Assembly: GCA_036274675.1 (NCBI GenBank) | Contig: DASUFE010000011.1 | Span: 1-55,363, forward strand | Reading direction: 5' to 3' | DNA from: DASUFE01 sp036274675 | GTDB taxonomy: Bacteria; Pseudomonadota; Gammaproteobacteria; HTCC5015 | DNA: 55,363 bases | Shown: positions 51,755 through 55,363 of the stretch, piece by piece | Layout of the letters: every line of letters begins with the position of its first letter | How positions within the stretch are numbered: the stretch's first letter is position 1 | Translations under genes and position numbers: made by a program | The notes under the pieces: model-generated | What the model was told of the DNA's origin: nothing | The model's database searches: none | What the model saw: only the letters and a program-made list of their open reading frames with translations

Positions 51755-53380
51755 TCATTGTTTTGCGCCGGCCATGGTTTCCAGACGGATATTGCCGATC
51801 GTGACGCCGTCTTGATCGCTGCCGGCGGCTTCGAGCTTGCCGAAGGCCTGATCGCTGGCTACGAACCGCACCGCCAGCGCTTCCGCCGATTTAACTCCCA
51901 GCTGGCGGATTTCCTCCGTCACATCCCACATCAAGTCATCGAGAGTCCCGCCGCCATGATGATCGCCGTGCTCATGGCCGGCGCCGAACAAGTTAAAGGT
52001 CGCGATATAGACGCTTTGTTCGGGCTTGTCTTTGTTGGCCAGATATATTTTGTAGGTCAGCGCCGGGCTGCCGACGATCTGCACATTCTCCAGCAACAGG
52101 AAGGTCTGGCCGGGCTGGGCGGATTCCGGCGCTGGCATAGCCAGCAGTTCAATACCGGTTTGCGGCGCCAGCGGCACCACGGTTTCCGATTTGCCGCGCA
52201 ACGCTACTGGTTTGCCGCTGCTCAGGGGCGCATGCGCTTTTAATGGCGCCGGCGCCGCTTTCAGTCTGGGCCTTGCCTTCTCGGTGGCAGCAGCCATGGT
52301 GGTATCGCAGTTGTTCTCGACATCGTAATGAGTCGTGATCACGCCGGGCGTGAAGACGTCGGCGATCGTCATCGTGGCTTTGTCGCCGTTTTCATCGGCG
52401 AAGGTGTAGCGGGTGTTATACCAGCTGTCGGGCATGCCGAGATTTGCCTTGGCCCAGGCCAGATCGATGGTCGCGCCCTTGGCCTTGCGGTTCAACCAGC
52501 ACTGCCACAGGCGGTCGATATTCGCATGATGCATATAAAACACCGGATCCAAGCCGGCGATCGGCACGAAACCCAGGTCCGGCGTGGCGCAACCGGTGCC
52601 GACGGCGCAGTGCATGACGCCGTGCGGTTGACCTTGCAGCGTGTTGGAAAAGTGAATGAAGTCATTGTAATCGAAAGCCTGCGCGGCGCTGGCATCGTCG
52701 GGATCGATGGCCGATGTGTTGTCGTTCAGGCCGATTGTTCTGAACTCATCGTACAGCGTACCGGCCGCCGTGCCGCGAACCAGTACCGGCAGGGCCAGGC
52801 CTTTCAAGGCCGGATTGGTTTCCTGATAGTAGTTCCAGTAAGGCAGCGCCAGGTTCGGATCGCCGCTCAGCTTGCGCAGCGTTCTTGAGTAGAAGTGCAG
52901 GTACATGCGATGCCAGGGCAGGAAATTCAGATTGCCGTGCTGACAGGTTCCCCACACATCGTCGGTGAAGCCGTCCTTCGGCACGGGAGTATTCTGCATG
53001 TGCGCGTAATAATGGTCGCAGGTGGCTTTGTCGAGCGCCTGCAGGCAGCCGGGCATGCGGTAGGCGATATAGGCTTTTAAATTGGTCGCATGCTTGCCGT
53101 TGCCGAAATAACCGTGGGTATTGGCCCAATAGTCGAAACTGGTCCGGTAGGTTGCCGAGGTAGTCTTCGCGCTGCTGTTCGCGCGCAGCTGGGTAAAGGC
53201 CTTTTTCAGGGAGGCCACCTTCGCCGGGTCCTTGGCGAACTCCGCGACACTGATGCTGATGGGAGTGACGCTGGCCGAGTCGTCTGCCAGCGCAGGGCTG
53301 CCGCCCAGTGTTGCAAGCAGCAGTAACCAGGTTAAGCGGGGTTGTATGCGGTGCTTTGACAAAACAAATGCGATAGGCAT
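51755..53380 (-). CDS. Secreted tyrosinase/polyphenol oxidase
   Basis: 541 residues with a signal peptide ending ALADDS. The type 3 copper domain has CuA (YYAHMQ near 127; CQHGNLNFLPWHRMYLHFY with His148 and His157) and CuB (QPHGVMHCAVG and DPVFYMHHANIDRLWQCW). It oxidises monophenols and o-diphenols. The C-terminal ~200 residues form an added beta domain with a His-rich stretch (GAGHEHGDHHGGG), as in plant-type polyphenol oxidases. AAGGAT precedes the ATG. Upstream of the multicopper oxidase; likely shared substrates. Confidence 0.93.
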   Translation of the reverse strand: MPIAFVLSKHRIQPRLTWLLLLATLGGSPALADDSASVTPISISVAEFAKDPAKVASLKKAFTQLRANSSAKTTSATYRTSFDYWANTHGYFGNGKHATNLKAYIAYRMPGCLQALDKATCDHYYAHMQNTPVPKDGFTDDVWGTCQHGNLNFLPWHRMYLHFYSRTLRKLSGDPNLALPYWNYYQETNPALKGLALPVLVRGTAAGTLYDEFRTIGLNDNTSAIDPDDASAAQAFDYNDFIHFSNTLQGQPHGVMHCAVGTGCATPDLGFVPIAGLDPVFYMHHANIDRLWQCWLNRKAKGATIDLAWAKANLGMPDSWYNTRYTFADENGDKATMTIADVFTPGVITTHYDVENNCDTTMAAATEKARPRLKAAPAPLKAHAPLSSGKPVALRGKSETVVPLAPQTGIELLAMPAPESAQPGQTFLLLENVQIVGSPALTYKIYLANKDKPEQSVYIATFNLFGAGHEHGDHHGGGTLDDLMWDVTEEIRQLGVKSAEALAVRFVASDQAFGKLEAAGSDQDGVTIGNIRLETMAGAKQ

Positions 53381-53632
53381 GACATTATCCTTGTGCCGAT
53401 GACACTATTTATTTAAAGAGAGAGTAAGTAATGAAAACCCGGCGGGAGCTTTATTTATAACGGACTTATAAGGCTTCCCTGCCTTTTATTATTGTCGGGG
53501 CAGTATACGCGATTATCCGGATATGGCCAATCAACCGTTTTAATGAAAGAGGGCAATCGTCGGCTCGGAAATAACCGGGACAGTATTTTCTCTCTCGCAT
53601 GCCTTTGTGGTAATAAAGCGGGTCGGAACCCA

Positions 53633-54121
53633 ATGAGAATTCCCTGCATGTCCAGACCTGAGCCCGGCCCGGAAAACGCCTTTCTATGCGAGCATGCGGA
53701 GCTGCTGATCTCCAGTTACCAGCGCATAACGGGGAGAGAGCTGATAGAGCAGAAGTGCTCCCGTGAAGAAAATGCGCAGGCACTGTATGAGGCCCCCTTC
53801 GGCGTGGTCTCGCACGGACTCGGCGACGATCCGATTTTCAATTACGGCAATCGAACCGCGTTGAGGTTATTTGAAATGAACTGGGCGAATTTCGTCGCGC
53901 TGCCTTCGCGCCGATCCGCGGAGGCGGCCAGTTGGACTGAGCGGCAGAAGCTGCTGGACCGCGTCAGCGAATTCGGTTTTGTGGATGGCTATCAGGGCGT
54001 GCGGATTTCAGCCACGGGAAAGCGTTTCAGAATCGAGCAGACGACGATTTGGAATGTGCTTGATGAGAAGAATGTGTATCGCGGCCAGGCCGCGCTGATT
54101 TTCAGATGGTCTGCGCTCTGA
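53633..54121 (+). CDS. MEKHLA-domain protein
   Basis: About 162 residues from ATG 53633 (ATG 53648 possible); the open frame upstream lacks conservation. The MEKHLA/PAS-like region shows APFGVVSHGLGDDPIFNYGNRTALRLFEMNW, then LPSRRSAEAA, RVSEFGFVDGYQGVRISATGKRF and IWNVLDEKNVYRGQAALIFRW. Related proteins are soluble, small, and sometimes near photolyase or light genes; no such context here. Function unknown. Confidence 0.75.
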   Translation: MRIPCMSRPEPGPENAFLCEHAELLISSYQRITGRELIEQKCSREENAQALYEAPFGVVSHGLGDDPIFNYGNRTALRLFEMNWANFVALPSRRSAEAASWTERQKLLDRVSEFGFVDGYQGVRISATGKRFRIEQTTIWNVLDEKNVYRGQAALIFRWSAL

Positions 54122-54430
54122 TGTGTTCAGTGATATTCAAGTAATCGAGCGCGCCTGATAAGGCACCCATATTCTGCCTGATTTCATACCCTTGATAAGG
54201 GGTTTCATCCCAAGGGTGATGCAAATATCCTTGCAAAGCCTGTACTTTGTGCCGGGCTGGGCGTATCCGTCTACTTTGACGGGAAATCGGGAGACATTTT
54301 CCAAATCCGTGGACAGCTTGCGTGCGCGAGACGAGAAGGAGCGGCTTTCCATTTTTTCTAAAGAGTTATGGTTACGCATGGCGGCTAATTATTGGTGTGC
54401 GGCTCATTTCTTAAAGAGGAGAAAAATCGG
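54122..54430. other. 309-bp intergenic region
   Basis: It contains CCCTTGATAAGGGG, a small inverted repeat near 54190, and AT-rich sequence after 54300. Short frames on both strands have no recognisable match. AAAGAGGAG ends the region and serves the next gene. Confidence 0.4.
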
Positions 54431-55363
54431 ATGAAAAAAGATAATTTTAAACGATGGTTAATAGGGACTCTTGTTGCTTGCGTCGTCACGTCCGGCAGCG
54501 CTTACGCGGTTCAATATGGCGAACCGGTAAGACATGTCAGCGACGTGGAATACGATATTAAACTGGTGTTGGAAAACAGCACGAACCGGTACACCATAAC
54601 CGCGGCCAACGAGAATGAAGTCAAACCCGTCCTCCGGAATGTGGAGGGTATGGGAGCCGAATTCAGCCGGCAGTACAGCGACCTCTATGGGTCTTTATAT
54701 GGAGCTCTCTATGACGCCGCCGCCGACGCCGCTGGCGGTGGCGAAGTGTCGGAATTCAATTTCAACATGGGAAGCTTTCCCCAGAGCATCTCTTTGGAGC
54801 TGACCGGCCAGAGCAACGGCATCATGCAGATAAAGATCGGTCCTTTAAGCATAGATCTCAAGGCGAAAGCCAAAAGCAAGTACGGCGCCAGCATCTGGAA
54901 TGCGACCGTGGTCAGCCGCGCCACTTCGTTTTACGTCGTTGGCGACTATGATATCAATACTGGATACGTCTCGAATTTCCGCCTGGAGAACTACGATCCC
55001 TTTCTGGATTTGAATCTCAGCAGCGGTTTGTTCAATCTGTTCGGCTTTGAAGACGTTCTGGAATTTTTGGAGAGAAATTTCGAGAATGTCGCCCGTAATA
55101 CAATGAGAGACAAGTTGAACGAATTCTCGTCGACGCAATACAAGCTGCTCGATATCGCGGAGGCCCTGCCGTCCAACAGATACCTGGTCGCAAACGGTAT
55201 CGATATCGCCCAGGAAGTGAAGAATCTGTTAAGCACTATCGTGGAAGGGCGGCGCCTGAAAATATATTTGAACCGCCAGCATATCCGCTATTCTTCGAAC
55301 CCCGCTGTCAGCCCCTCCAGCGGTTCGGATTCCTTTTTCACCGCTCACGAGCTTCGCGTCGAG
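54431..55363 (+). CDS. Secreted protein of unknown function (C-terminus beyond window)
   Basis: 311 codons are open to the end of the window. MKKDNFKRWLIGTLVACVVTS is a signal peptide, cut near SAYA. The mature part is rich in Asn, Ser and Tyr with few Cys; it contains beta-type stretches (VEYDIKLVLEN, SISLELTGQSNGIMQIKIGPL, TSFYVVGDYDINTGYVSNFRLENYDPFLDL) and a helical segment (FEDVLEFLERNFENVARN). I recognise no family. GAGGAG lies nine bases upstream. Probably periplasmic or extracellular. Confidence 0.8.
   Translation, partial: MKKDNFKRWLIGTLVACVVTSGSAYAVQYGEPVRHVSDVEYDIKLVLENSTNRYTITAANENEVKPVLRNVEGMGAEFSRQYSDLYGSLYGALYDAAADAAGGGEVSEFNFNMGSFPQSISLELTGQSNGIMQIKIGPLSIDLKAKAKSKYGASIWNATVVSRATSFYVVGDYDINTGYVSNFRLENYDPFLDLNLSSGLFNLFGFEDVLEFLERNFENVARNTMRDKLNEFSSTQYKLLDIAEALPSNRYLVANGIDIAQEVKNLLSTIVEGRRLKIYLNRQHIRYSSNPAVSPSSGSDSFFTAHELRVE

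Noticed and set aside
54192..54434. 80-codon forward frame before the last gene
   Set aside because: No ribosome binding site or motif, and it overlaps the real start at 54431 with its strong GAGGAG site.

Overview
The window is chromosomal DNA of a gammaproteobacterium. The order rpsB-tsf-pyrH-frr-uppS-cdsA-dxr-rseP-bamA-skp-lpxD-fabZ-lpxA ... rnhB-dnaE-accA-tilS-pyrG-kdsA-eno-ftsB-ispD-ispF is the conserved gammaproteobacterial block. The nagZ-hpt-mtnP group (with an S-methyl-5'-thioinosine phosphorylase like that of Pseudomonas aeruginosa) fits the same class. I cannot fix the order or genus from sequence alone.

Region 1 (1-33.9 kb) is core: start of translation (map, S2, EF-Ts, Frr), UMP and CTP synthesis (pyrH, pyrG), isoprenoids and undecaprenyl lipid (dxr, ispD, ispF, uppS), phospholipid and fatty acid precursors (cdsA, accA, fabZ), lipid A and Kdo (lpxD, lpxA, lpxB, kdsA), outer membrane assembly (rseP, bamA, skp), replication (rnhB, dnaE), tRNA lysidine (tilS), glycolysis (eno), division (ftsB), and wall/purine recycling (nagZ, hpt, mtnP). 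The usual order is broken at 13.3-18.4 kb. There a Gfo/Idh/MocA oxidoreductase and lpxB lie inverted, beside two envelope proteins: a glutamine cyclotransferase and a 630-residue repeat lipoprotein. Paired CACAGAG-type inverted repeats sit in three intergenic gaps between 28.3 and 33.2 kb. The mtnP gene is preceded by a tiny ORF that repeats its first ten codons with only synonymous changes.

Region 2 (33.9-39.8 kb) is accessory: a decayed GNAT acetyltransferase, a short CDF metal transporter, an anchored PPC-domain protein, and a flavinylation locus (FMN-binding protein, ApbE flavin transferase, four-helix membrane protein). A clearly decayed outer-membrane barrel gene precedes the flavinylation genes.

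Region 3 (38.8-47.1 kb) looks like a sugar-use locus: a sugar-type Gfo/Idh/MocA oxidoreductase, two tandem membrane-bound AraC regulators with matching extracytoplasmic sensor domains, a cytoplasmic GH43 glycosidase, a GPH-family sugar symporter and a second MFS transporter. The twin regulators are the most interesting candidate system in the window: each appears to be a one-protein transmembrane sensor and DNA-binding regulator.

Region 4 (47.1-55.4 kb) is a mosaic of repeats, an isolated patatin-like lipase of lower GC look, a secreted multicopper oxidase with a secreted tyrosinase (a phenol-oxidising pair), a MEKHLA-domain protein, and the first 311 codons of an unrecognised secreted protein that runs off the end. 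No rRNA, tRNA, CRISPR array, intact insertion sequence or prophage was seen.
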